In this document: in pieces, positions 1 to 10,422 of the stretch | How the letters are laid out: the number at the start of each line of letters is the position of its first letter | How positions within the stretch are numbered: the stretch's first letter is position 1 | From: Leptobrachium leishanense | Taxonomy: Eukaryota; Chordata; Amphibia; Anura; Megophryidae | Assembly (NCBI GenBank): GCA_009667805.1 | Contig: CM019069.1 | Location: forward strand, 52,512,422-52,576,421 | Length of the DNA stretch: 64,000 nt | Direction: 5' to 3' | Position numbers and translations under genes: made by a program | Notes under the pieces: generated by a model | What the model was told of the DNA's origin: nothing | What the model saw: the letters and a program-made list of their open reading frames with translations, nothing else | Databases searched by the model: none

Positions 1-599
1 GGCGAAGTGATTCCGATACAAAGCTTTATGGTCTTACTGTATTATGTGTATAGTGTGATGTGTGTCTGCTAGTAAATTTAATCATGCATGTCTCTACTAA
101 CCACACGTGATGATACTGCATCCATTATGTTCAATGTGTTCTCCATATTCAGTTTGATTTGCGGTCTACTCATTTCTGGGGAAGAATGTAATTGAGAACG
201 GAATTAATTTGTCAGGCGTAGGGTCCAGACCTAAGACCCCAAACTGTTCTCTGAGCTTCACGTTCCTGGATCATTTATTCCCTCTAGATTTTAAAATATT
301 TTTACCTTTTGGATACAGATCGGTAATGCAAGATGTGAGTCATGGTTTTTTGTTTATTTGTAGAAAAAAGTACAAAATGAATCAATACCAAAAAATTTGC
401 CTATAAAAAGGTTTAACTCGTTAATTTTCTACAGCTATTTTACACAATACAATTATACGCAATCAGAATTTCTCAATATTGCGTATGAAGGTACCTTTTC
501 CCACTATATTCTGGTCGTAACACCCAACTTTTTATAGGGGGTTGGGGGGGAATCAGGGGTTAGTCGTCTTTATAGTGACCTTCCCAAACTGTCCTAAAG

Positions 600-984
600 C
601 AGTGTTTCCCAAACCTGTCCTCGGGACCCTCTAACAGGTCAGGTTTTAACCCTTTCACTGCTGAGGACATGTGGGGAACGTCCTCATTGACTCCTAAGGA
701 AAGATAGGGGTGGAGGCCAGAGCATGGCCTTTCCAACGATACCAAACATGACCATGTTTAAAGTAAACAAAAAAATAACAAGAAAAATACAGAAAAGAAA
801 AATGTGTTTTTTTTTTTTTAAGACGTGAAATGGCTCAGCAGTGAAGGGGTTAAGGCTTCCTTGGGGAAATGCAGACTGAATCCTGCAATCACTGAGCAGC
901 AAATCCTATCACCTGTGCTGTGCTTCAGATATCTGGCAAACCTGGCCTGACAGCGGGTCCTTAGGACAGGTTTGGGAAACCTTG
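600..984. mobile_element. hAT-type MITE, interrupted
   Basis: The ends are imperfect inverted repeats starting CAGTGTTTCCCAAACCTGTC and closing with its near complement (GACAGGTTTGGGAAAC...). Flanks TCCTAAAG and TCCTGATG agree at 6 of 8 bases, as an aged 8-bp hAT target duplication would. No coding capacity. A piggyBac-type MITE sits inside it at 650-849. Confidence 0.75.
650..849. mobile_element. piggyBac-like MITE nested in hAT MITE
   Basis: TTAA at 646-649 and at 850-853 flank a 200-bp unit with inverted ends CCCTTTCACTGCTGAG and CTCAGCAGTGAAGGGG. A TTAA duplication with CCC-type ends is the hallmark of piggyBac-family elements. It interrupts the older hAT MITE at 600-984, so it is the younger of the two. 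A related end is visible near 33955-33975. Confidence 0.8.
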
Positions 985-1061
985 TCCTGATGGATTAAAT
1001 ACTAAAGTGCTATCAAATCCACAGGGGGAAGTAGTTTCTGGTCCTTTCATACAGAAATCAC

Positions 1062-1831
1062 ATGAGGGTCTATTCACTAAGCACTGAAATTCACGAACCA
1101 CTGAAATTTCAGCGCCTTTCAGTTCGGTGCACTTCGATTCCATTACGCCGACAGTAAGGTGAATTCACTATTCATCCGATGGTCACAGTAAGATCCAGTC
1201 CCCGAAGCTTTGTGAAAAGTTGGAGAACGTCGTTGAAGAGCACCGAAGTGGCCTTTGCGAAAAAAAAAAAAACTCTATTCTCTAAGTGTTTTAAACCAAT
1301 AAAAATGTGTCTAAATAATAAAAGGTCCGTTAAAAAAAGAATAGAAAGATGTGTTACAGCATTTAAAAGGGGTTTTTAAAAAATATGGGAAACCAAACTT
1401 TCATCAAAAAATACGAAAAGGTCTTTTAAAAATGGCTTTTTGCTTAAATATTACTTAACATTGAAACCTATGGGATCCGCCTGTTTAAACCTGTCAAACT
1501 GAAACACCGAAAATCAGGGCATTTTGCTTACCCTTTGGTGCAGTTCGGCATTCTGTGAATGCATTAATGTTCTTGAACCCAGGACGTACTTGAAAACGAG
1601 AGAAATCTCAATGTATCCTTCCTGGTAAAATCCTTTGCAAATAAAAATTAACTATTACTTCTCTATGGTACAATCTCACTGGTGCCGAAGACCAGTGAAC
1701 TGCATCGTATTTCACCGTCAATTCGCCAGTATTGGCGAATTGACAGCTTAGTGAATAGTCAAACTGCCCTGACATTGCACCGAACGATGAAATTCGGTGG
1801 CAAGTTCGGTGTTTAGTGAATAACCTCTATA
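1062..1831. mobile_element. 770-bp MITE with gene-like GC-skewed ends
   Basis: The ends form an inverted repeat: GGTCTATTCACTAAGCACTG at left and CGGTGTTTAGTGAATAACCT at right. Sub-terminal blocks around the hexamers TTCGGT and ACCGAA recur on both sides. The AT-rich centre resembles that of 44024-44770, and to a lesser degree 23558-24409 and 38173-39003, so these are related non-autonomous families. A SINE tail lies inside at about 1578-1652. Confidence 0.7.
1578..1652 (+). mobile_element. SINE 3' tail fragment
   Basis: The segment carries the block ACTTGAAAACGAGAGAAATC and the following ATGTATCCTTCCTGGTAAAA, shared with the near-full SINE copies at 27970-28168 and 46747-46934. The tRNA-like head is missing. 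It lies inside the MITE at 1062-1831. Confidence 0.75.
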
Positions 1832-4080
1832 GTGTGCAACATATCGTGAGGGGGTGGTTGGCATGTGGGGTTTCTTTATGTATATAGGTTTTTGTTCTCA
1901 ATGACTCTGCTGGTAATACATTCCAACAGTGCAAGATCTCAGCCAAATAGAATGAAGAGACGAAGATTTCACAAACTGGCCGCTGTATAAATCCAGCCAA
2001 TAAGGAGCCTAGTTTCGAAATTTAAAGTAACAAAAAATCCTTAATAAACTCGTAAAGATTTTGCAGTCCAAAACATGTGGCAACTTTGTAAGATAACGCT
2101 TCGCACAAGGCAAAATGGTTGAAAAACGAAACAATTCCCACTTTTCATCCTGTTTTAAAGCAGAAGGAACAGAAAATAGAACGCTCACTGCAGCCCATGA
2201 TGGGAAATAAGGGCGTACCATCAGATGATTAATTACCTCAACGTTGATTGTAGATAAACGTTTCTTCCCACCGTTGTTCCCAAGCCGCTGTGACAGTGAT
2301 GAATGGCGCTAGGGCCTTAATGAAAGAACGGCTTTGATAGTCCCGATAAACACGTATTTGCTTTATATTTAAGTTAGAATTCTAAAGTTTGTGTTTGTAG
2401 GCTGAGACGAAGGAAATGGTTTTTAATGGTGCGTTTTAATTGTCCTCTCACTGAATCATTGAAGAAACTCTTCGTCTGCTTAACGTGTATAGGATACAGT
2501 TGTGCTATTGGCTCTGGTTTGTCTTTTTTTTTTTTTTAAATAATCTAAACTTAATTTCCCATAATCCTCGGCTTGCTTTACACTCCTGGTCGACAGAACT
2601 TTTCATTGAACATTTTAATCACTTTAATTTACTCTGTATTTGATGTTTATAGCCGTCCTTTCAGATATATTCGATTTAAATGGTTACAAAAGAAAAATAG
2701 GGCTGAGAAATGCTGAAATGAAGAGGTTAAATAAACAAAATTACAAATAGCAAGTGCTGTTCCAGTAATTGAAAAGAAGACAAACACACGTACTATTATA
2801 AAGAAATGTATACTATGGTGGAAATAAAACGGTTTATTCATACATTTCTGAATATATAAGTAATTAAAAGCTATGTTGTGAGGAGATCCGTTGATAAATG
2901 GAATCTTGCTATAAAAGGCAAAAATCCCAAAATCGAGTTCTTCTGGACATGCCCCACTTTAAGCTTTTTTTAGAACTCAGTTTTTTTTTATATATTTGAT
3001 TGTTTTGAGAAAGTCTTTTAAATTTGGATGTGTTTAATTTTTTTCTAAGTAATACAAAGATCATTGAAAACCTATACGAATAGACTTTTTTGCAATTGCG
3101 TTTATTTCTTTTATGTCTCTAGTGTCGTGCTCTTAATTGTGAGAAATTCTCTACAAGAGAAATAACAAACCGCAATGCTGTCTATAATTTTATAAAGAAT
3201 GCGTTCATGTTTGAATGCTAGATCCAACAGAATCTTTTTAGACTTCGTTGGCTTTAATTTTATGTTTAGATGGATAACTAGATTTATTTTTTTTGTCATA
3301 TATATATATATATATATATTTGCATAAACTATATGTGGATGCCTGTTTCGGTAATTTAATCAACTATGTATTTATTCTCCCCAACGCCATCATATAATGG
3401 GGATAAAAATAAATTGTCTTGTCCCAATATCTGATGCATAATTTCACATAATTGTAAATACCTACATTTTAACACCTCTTTATGGATGTTCTTCAGTCAA
3501 TGAACGGTGTATTTGTTGAATATTTATTTATTTATAAAGAAATGTTAAAGCTTCCTTCAGGTGCAGCCAGTATTGTTACTCTGACCCCTACTTAATAAAG
3601 AACATCTACTACCTAAAGTCCCAAATTATATGAATCCTCTGTCGCTTTCTGTTTAATGTCCAGGGGTTTGTTTTGTCTGTGATTGGTGTGATTTATTAGT
3701 TTACAGCATTCTGCTTCTCTACCTGTTTTCCTGGACTTACATTGTATAATTACAGGAACTGGCTGCTGTTTTACGGGTCAGTAAATGAGTGCTGAAAACA
3801 CATAATTCTAGCTTTTTGACTTTGTGCCTCATATTTGGCAATCAATCACAAATCCGTACGACATTCCTTCCTGTGTTTATCCACCAGACCCCTGGTATTA
3901 TGCTGGTCTATGTGTTGATTGTTACTATTTGGCGAATAAATCCTGGAAGAACAGACCTGTTCTCACATCAGCCTGAGAATGATGACTTCTTGAATCTGTC
4001 TTTTGTCCTGACCACATGTTAACGAAACTTGAATGAAAAACCATATATAAGAATTATGGATTAGGGTCTTTGCTTAATTC

Positions 4081-4690
4081 TTGACTTCTTCTCTTCTCTG
4101 CTCTCATCCCTCTCTTGTTATCTTTAACTTTTTCATTCTTCTTTTTCTTTGTCTCATTTATTTTCTTCCCCCTGTCCCCACATTTCTCTTTTCTGTCCCT
4201 CTTTCTCCTGTCCCTTTTTTTCTTTTCTTTCCTCTGACCCTCATTTTTCTTTCCCCTCCCCCTTTTTTTAACTTTCCTTTGCCCCTTCTTTCCTCCCTTT
4301 CCTTTGCCCCTTTATCTTTCTTCCTTTCCTATGCCGCCTCTTCTTCTGCCCGCTTTCCTATGCCGCCTCTATTTTCCTATGCCCCATCTACTTTCTTCTC
4401 CGGTTCTCTTTATTTTCCTACTGTCCAATCTTGTTTATTTTTCCCATGTCCTGTCTTTTTTTTCCTTTCTTTTTCGCTTTCCTTCCCTCTACTTTTAGAT
4501 TTTTTTTGCTCCCTCTAATTTTCGCTGCTCGTCCTTTTTTTTTTTTTTTTTTCTGACACCTTAATTTTCATCTTCCTTCACCCTTATCCTTTCCACTACA
4601 CTCTTCTTTTATTTCACCTGTTACCCATCTCTCCTATTCTGACCCCAATTCTTGACTTGACCTTGTTCGCTTATTTTTGTATCTTCAATA
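4081..4690 (+). repeat. 600-bp polypyrimidine tract
   Basis: The + strand is almost wholly C and T over about 480-600 bases, with runs such as CCTTTCCTTTGCCCC repeating imperfectly. The open reading frame it happens to leave codes only for Phe, Leu, Ser and Pro and is a by-product of composition. Such tracts can form triplex DNA and expand or contract. Confidence 0.85.
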
Positions 4691-5682
4691 AAGTGGTTTG
4701 AGAAAAGGGGAACCTGGGTAGCAGCCTGTGAATTTACTATATCGTGAACACGGTATAGTATCTAGTAAATACTAGATTCCAAGACACATGTGGCTCAGTA
4801 TCACTCTTTATGTGACCTTGTTTCTCAGACTCTCCAGGTTTGTGTGTGTGTAGTCCTTCCCGAGTAATAAAATAATCTGTGTTACAGTTTACCTCTATGA
4901 AAGTAACTTTCTTTCCTATCCGTTATTTCCACCGCCCTGCAAATGCTTATGGTTTCAAGTAAAATGGTAAATCCCAGTTGGTGAAATCAAAGCCGTGAAG
5001 GAGACTGCAGTCACCAGTCATATTTCTAAATTTGTCCACCGTGAAGTTTTTCATTCATCTTCTGTTGAGAATTACAGGTGCGATTTGAAAGGGTGCAGGT
5101 ATCTGGGCATTGTACGGCTTGTGTTATCCATGGATGATGATCCAAATATCTTCATAGTCCAGTTTTTTCATAAATTTTTTCCCCCAACACCACCACTTAT
5201 CTTTCTGGCTAAACCTGACCCAATTTCTTTGTGTACATGTTGTTTGTTGTGATGTATCTCCATGATGTACGTTTATATACACATACACACCTTTACATAC
5301 TTGAGAACCTTTGATATGAAAAGTTTGTTGTTTTTACAAGATTTGGTTTGGCCTCAATGCCGTTACGTAAGTGGATACAGCTTTCGCTATGAAGAACCTT
5401 ATCTAATGGTTAGTGTTTGTGATTCTTTGGGTGTGGATATCTAGACATGGAATAAATGTTCATTCATGGTGCCACTCCATACAGGGTCTCCTGTAACCTC
5501 TTTTCAGATCGTTGTCGTACATTCTGGTGTTGTGCTGTTTGTTGACGTCAGCCTGAACTATTCAAGCATGTTTCTTATTGACAATGTTTCTCTAAACTGT
5601 GTCTTTTTTATCTTGAATTGGCTTTGACATGAGGTAAAACACAGTTTTCTCATTCGTGTGCCTTTTTCTTTGCTTCTTTCAG

Positions 5683-5734
5683 AGATGTGCTCCTGCATCG
5701 ATACGCCTTATGGACAATGCACAATTTCAGTTTG
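5683..5734 (+). CDS. AGPS: AGPS internal exon a (about residues 412-429)
   Basis: This is the first AGPS coding exon in the window. AGPS swaps the acyl chain of acyl-DHAP for a fatty alcohol, using FAD, inside peroxisomes; this is the first ether-forming step of plasmalogen synthesis. The 52 bases translate to RCAPASIRLMDNAQFQFG, ending after the first base of a Gly codon (phase 1). It matches the mammalian segment with one clear change (Ala where human has Lys after MDN). Counting back from the His triplet places the Arg codon at 5704-5706 at residue 419, the position altered (R419H) in human rhizomelic chondrodysplasia punctata type 3; it is Arg here. The acceptor is a T-rich tract ending TTTCAG and the donor is GTAAGT. 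The preceding exon is not visible in 1-5682. Confidence 0.95.
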
Positions 5735-6515
5735 GTAAGTGAATTTTGATTTCGTTGCAGTAGCAGTTCCTACGTCTTGGTTAGTCTTGAGAAAACGGCA
5801 AAGTGCTTCATCAAGAATCCAGTATTTATGTCTACAGGAGACTCGAGCAGGATTTCACCATCCGACTAACAGACTTGTTTAAGAATCAATAAAGAATCAA
5901 TATGTAATTATTTTAACCTTCAGAATGTCTTGTTAATATGCTCTCTGGTGATCACAAAGATCCTGCAGAGCACTGGAACCTAGATTAGGGATCCATCACT
6001 TTACTGTTTTTCATGGTGGAAACAGAAGGACACTAGAAATGGTTACATGTCCAATATTGCCTGCACAAGTATCTTCACCATTAATTCACTGATTAGTAAA
6101 CATAGATTTCTTGCCTCTGGTAGCTTGAGCGAAAGCGAATCCCCCCCCCCCCCCCAGGTCTCCCAGGATTGTAAAAAGCCACATGTGAAGGAGGCCCATT
6201 TGGTGCAATCTTGTGGAATTGAGTAGTTCTTAAACCCATCTTTAGTAAGTTGAATCAATCATTAACGTGGTTATTTTCCAATCCAGTGATGCTCCTGCTG
6301 GTGCAGAGATGTCCCTAACATTTCTTTTTGTATCCTGATGATCAAAGGGGATAGGAAACCTGTCTTACAGACCTTAGACTTTATCTCTCATCGTGGTTAA
6401 CTAGGGCATGATAAGTAGTCTCGTCCATTGCGGACTAGGAAAAAAATCATCAATTTTTAGTTTCTAAATATGCTGTTTCACCATTTACTTTGTTCAAAAA
6501 ATAATGTATATGCGT

Positions 6516-6731
6516 TCTATGAAAGATGCACTCTGGGACTCGTTGCAAATAAATGTTTATTGTAACATTATAAAATATATATAGCCAATATATATAGCCT
6601 GATGTTTTGGCTCTGAACTTTTTTTATTTTTTATTAAGGCTCAGAGCCATAAAGTCAGGCTATATGAATTTCATAATGTTACAATAATTTTTTGTTTTAT
6701 TTGCAACGAGTCCCAGAGTGCATCGTCCATA
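6516..6731. repeat. Foldback (inverted repeat) element
   Basis: A left arm starting TCTATGAAAGATGCACTCTG is mirrored by a right arm ending CAGAGTGCATCGTCCATA. The arms are about 80-95 bases each and include a matched AACATTAT block. The centre has small TATATAGCC repeats. This is a hairpin-forming MITE or foldback; no target duplication can be read because a TG/TA microsatellite follows directly. Confidence 0.75.
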
Positions 6732-6735
6732 AAAA

Positions 6736-6770
<35 letters not shown>

Positions 6771-6771
<1 letters not shown>

Positions 6772-7658
6772 GTAACGGGTTTTTGCGTAGTCCCACAAAT
6801 ACCCCTGTGGTCTTTTACCTCAGTTACCTTCAAGCAATCTGCAAGCCGATCCTGAGCCTCCGCTACCTGGGAGTTGGGGTACATGACTGCGGCAGTGCCT
6901 CCACTCAACTGGACATCCAGGCTTTGGGTGTGAGATCCAGTTGGGAACATATTTAAACAAGCAATAAATCAACACAGAGCTGTCTATTATAGAAGTTTGT
7001 ATTGCACAGCAAAGCTCTATGCAAAAATAAATGTAACGGTGTAAATAAACATAATGCAGTGGAATAAGTAAATAACGCAAGAGTCAGTATGAGTTTACCC
7101 ACAAACAATACTGAGGCCCATCCTAGTCTTTTCCCTAATGGTACCATAGGTAGGTGGTGCACATTGTTGGGGCCCAGAATAATTGTAATCCACTTTGTTT
7201 GTAATATGCTGGGGTGTTCCAGGGATCAGAGAAGTCAGACTGCTGCTTTAGTAACCAGTGTCAGAATGCCTTGTTGTAAAACCAATTGGAGAGGTCTCAG
7301 CTTACCACTCCAGTCTGCAATCCGATTTTGTCCAGGAAGGGGAGAAGCTGCTCTACTGGGATTCCTTCTTTCTGCAGAACAATCACTGCCAGGAACAGTT
7401 CTGTGCTTTGATCTGGATACAGAGTCTGCTGGGAGCCTTTATGCGGGATGCTTCAGCACTGGACACAATACCACAAATCTCAGCCACCATCATCTTCCAG
7501 CTTCCTCTCTCTTGCTTCCTCTCTAGCAGCCCTGCCTCCACACACAAAACCATAGAGCCACACAGTCTTGAATCTCCAGAGCAAACAGAAGGTCGCCATC
7601 TGCTGGTTACTACATAGAAACTGCAGGGTAGTAGAATTACTGTACTCCAGGGGTTACA
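6771..7658 (-). mobile_element. Probable solo LTR inside a TA microsatellite
   Basis: The unit begins TGTAACGGG and ends GGGGTTACA, so it has the TG...CA ends and short inverted termini of an LTR, over 888 bp. A TA run flanks both sides (6744-6770 and 7659-7685), consistent with insertion into a microsatellite; this hides the target duplication. Orientation is a guess from the TGTAACCCC start on the minus strand. There is no gag or pol sequence, so it would be a recombined solo LTR. Confidence 0.55.
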
Positions 7659-8419
7659 CATATATATATATATATATATATATAACACCCACAACTATTA
7701 AGCTACATATATTACAATCAAAAGCATTATGAGGTTCATCCTTAAGACTTGTTGAAGTTCATACATGGATCAGAGATTTTAGATTTACTGCCATTATTGG
7801 GGTCAGAAAGGTGGGCTGATGCAACTCTATTGTAGAATTGTACTGCACTTGCCCAGGTAGTTGCAAAAAGTTGCATGCACATTAAATGTTTGGTCTTACT
7901 GGCTGTCAAATTATATTCCAATTTCTTTCATCTTCTCTGATGAATGTTGTGGTTTATGTATATCCTATACATCCAATATGAAACCTGCTTCAAGCTGTTT
8001 AAAGGGATTGAATTCACATCCTTGGATTCTGACTGGTTGAACCACTTCCTAGTCTGGACAGAGCTCCCAGGGGAATCGCAGTAACTGCGGGCATTTTAAT
8101 AGGATTGTCTTTGTTAGATTTTGCTTTTTTTTCTTCTTTAATTTAATTCCCTGTCCATATCTTGTTATAATTCCCAGTCTGATCTTTCTTTTGAAAGCCT
8201 GTGAATCAGTAATTTTAGAGTTCTTAGACAGTGAAAAGGTAAAGAAATCGAAAGGTCAGCTAAAGAAATTTGTTATTTATCTTTTATATTCTAAATGACT
8301 GAAAAATGAACTCTTCCGCTGAATATTTGTTCTTTCTGAATCTTAAAAAATGCCTTTATTGGTGCAGCTGTTTAAAATCACTCATTGGGCTGATTCAGCA
8401 CTCAAAATGCATGGCTTAA

Positions 8420-8892
8420 GAGACACTCTACTTATCCTGACCACTTTTGTCTTAAAATTCTAGGCGGCCAGGCTCCAGATTGGTAACTAGTGATGTCAGC
8501 ATGCAGAGAGCTTGCTGATGTCACACTCGGAGACTGTCTGCTGTAACAAGTGGTCCCGGAGAGGCGGTAATGGATGGGATCTGCGCATGAGTGCGCAACT
8601 CCAATCCATCACAATGCTCTGCGGACATAAAGTGCGCAAGTCCGTAGCGGTGCGTAACTTGCAATTTTTACACTATGCAAGAGTGAAAGTTGCGTTACAT
8701 CACTGCATGGGCTTCCCGTTTCGGGAGTCCCCGAGCTGAAGAGGAGGAGCTGCATGTGGCGAGAGACAAAAGGTGAATGAAATCATCTAAAATTATAAAA
8801 AGATATTTTTTAAAAAAAAATTAATTGTGCAGATGCTGTCCGCAGCACCTGCCCAGTTATTTAAGGGCAATTTTTTCAATAGAGTATCTCTT
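8420..8892. mobile_element. MITE with GAGACACTCTA ends
   Basis: The left end AGAGACACTCTAC... (after TTAA) and the right end AATAGAGTATCTCT are imperfect inverted repeats. The body shares blocks with 52000-53044: TATCCTGACCACTTTT near the left, AGCTGAAGAGGAGGAGCTGC near the middle, and a GCAGATGC...CCCAGTTATTTA motif near the right. It is therefore another copy of that family. Confidence 0.65.
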
Positions 8893-9299
8893 TTTTTAGT
8901 CACACTCAAAATCTGTCCAGTAAAAATAGGACATGTAATTTTGGCACCAGTTGATGTTGGGTTTAGAAGCAAATATTGAATTAAATACAGCCACAAAATA
9001 CAGAAATAGGATTCTGGAAATGGGTCCAGCTGTACTTTGGGGTATATATCCAGCTGAATGTTATAAGGAAAAGCAACAGCTGAAGCTTGCCTTAAAATTA
9101 TCAGTTTACAATAGCATCAATTCCTACTCTTCCATAAGTAAATCTCGAGGCGGTGCCATTGTTACTTTTGTTATATCTTTAAATCCTGATAGCATGTATT
9201 ATTTCAATATATAAAATCTCTATAGTAAGGCCTATAGTTGTGGGAGGGGCCTTGTCGGTATTTCAGCCCACACCATCCTACCCTCGTAGAATCCACCCT

Positions 9300-9465
9300 C
9301 CACATGGCATGTCCGTATATGTGGCCCATGATATGGCATGCAACGCTCACAGGTACAGCCCATAATATGACATTCTATACTCACAGGTATGGCTCACAAT
9401 ATAGCACATTAGGCTCGGAGGTGCAGCAACAACCTGGTACGCTACTTTTGCAGGTACATGGGTGG
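9300..9465. repeat. 34-bp degenerate tandem repeat
   Basis: Four to five units of about 34 bases follow each other, each with a core like CATAATATGACATT and CTCACAGGTATGGCT. Units starting near 9327, 9361, 9395 and 9429 align without gaps but differ at many positions. Confidence 0.6.
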
Positions 9466-9702
9466 AGGGTGAGGCATTCCCTAGGCCTATGTGTCTTTGG
9501 TTCACAGTTGCTTAGTTGGCCCTTTTTTTTTTCCTCCTTTTATCCCAGGTGGGCTCTCTTCACGCCTGCTGCTCTGTCTGTCCCAACACACTTCAGATTT
9601 CTACAAAATGGAAAAATCTGGTAGCACTGATAAATGTCCTGGTGGAAATTGCTGAAACACGCTTGGATGGTCCTTGTCATGCAACCATCAAAAGGAAGAC
9701 CA

Positions 9703-10422
9703 CGAAATGGAAGTGATGTAGCGATCACAATGTTCCTATTAAAGGGTGAGGGTCACAGTTTCCAATAGTATAGTCAGGCTTTCTTCTTTATACAACCTCC
9801 GATGAAGCAAAGAAATGTATCATAGTGCAACCCATATGAACATATTGCTATATGGATAAAAATGTAGCACTCACATGATGTATAACCCTTCTGGTTCAAG
9901 GTGAAAAACCTTTTAGGGTAGTTGACCGGCCACCCAGATGCCCATCTGATCTTGAAATCCTTTGATACCTTAAATATAAAAGGCAAGGACCATAGCACAG
10001 ACCGTAGTAATGTAGATGAGAATAAATATACAATAAAAATGTACCCAGGGCACATTTCCTATGGACCTAGGCTAGGTCCTATACTTTGAGTATACTTTAT
10101 TTATTCTCCTTTACATTACTACGGTCTGTGCTATGGTCCTTGCCTTTTATATTTAAGGTATCAAAGGATTTCAAGATCGGATGGGCATCTGGGTGGCCGG
10201 TCAACTACCCTAAAGGTTTTTCACCTTGAACCAGTATGGTTCTACATCATGTGAGTGCTACCTTTTTATGCATATACCAGTACGTTCATATGGGTTGCAC
10301 TATGATACATTTATTTGCTTCATCTGAGGTTGTATAAAGAGGAAAGCCTGAATATACTATTGGAAACTGTGACCCTCACCCTTTAACAGGAACATTGTGA
10401 TCGCTACATCACTTCCATTTCG
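9703..10422. repeat. 720-bp long inverted repeat
   Basis: The left arm (about 9703-10030) and right arm (about 10093-10422) are reverse complements over some 330 bases, with few mismatches and a loop of about 60 bases. Landmarks are AGTGATGTAGCGATCACAAT at left against its complement at right, and ACGGTCTGTGCTATGGTCCT at right against its complement at left. Transcribed as part of the AGPS pre-mRNA it would make a long, stable hairpin. It may be a foldback transposon, but I see no clear target duplication. Confidence 0.9.

Larger units (their letters stand above)
1..5682 (+). other. AGPS: AGPS intron upstream of exon a (partial)
   Basis: This is the 3' part of an intron whose start is outside the window. 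Named features inside are the nested MITEs at 600-984, the MITE at 1062-1831 and the pyrimidine tract at 4081-4690. A short TA run lies at about 3297-3319. In 1-599, 1832-4080 and 4691-5682 I see only AT-rich unique-looking sequence, with no convincing exon, repeat or RNA gene. Confidence 0.85.

Noticed and set aside
4081..4518. 145-codon open frame rich in Phe, Leu, Ser and Pro
   Set aside because: It is a product of the pyrimidine tract; no start context, domain or homology is visible.
1..5682. The AGPS exon preceding exon a (EYQKYGSVAFPNFEQG segment)
   Set aside because: No matching coding stretch is visible; it must lie upstream of the window.
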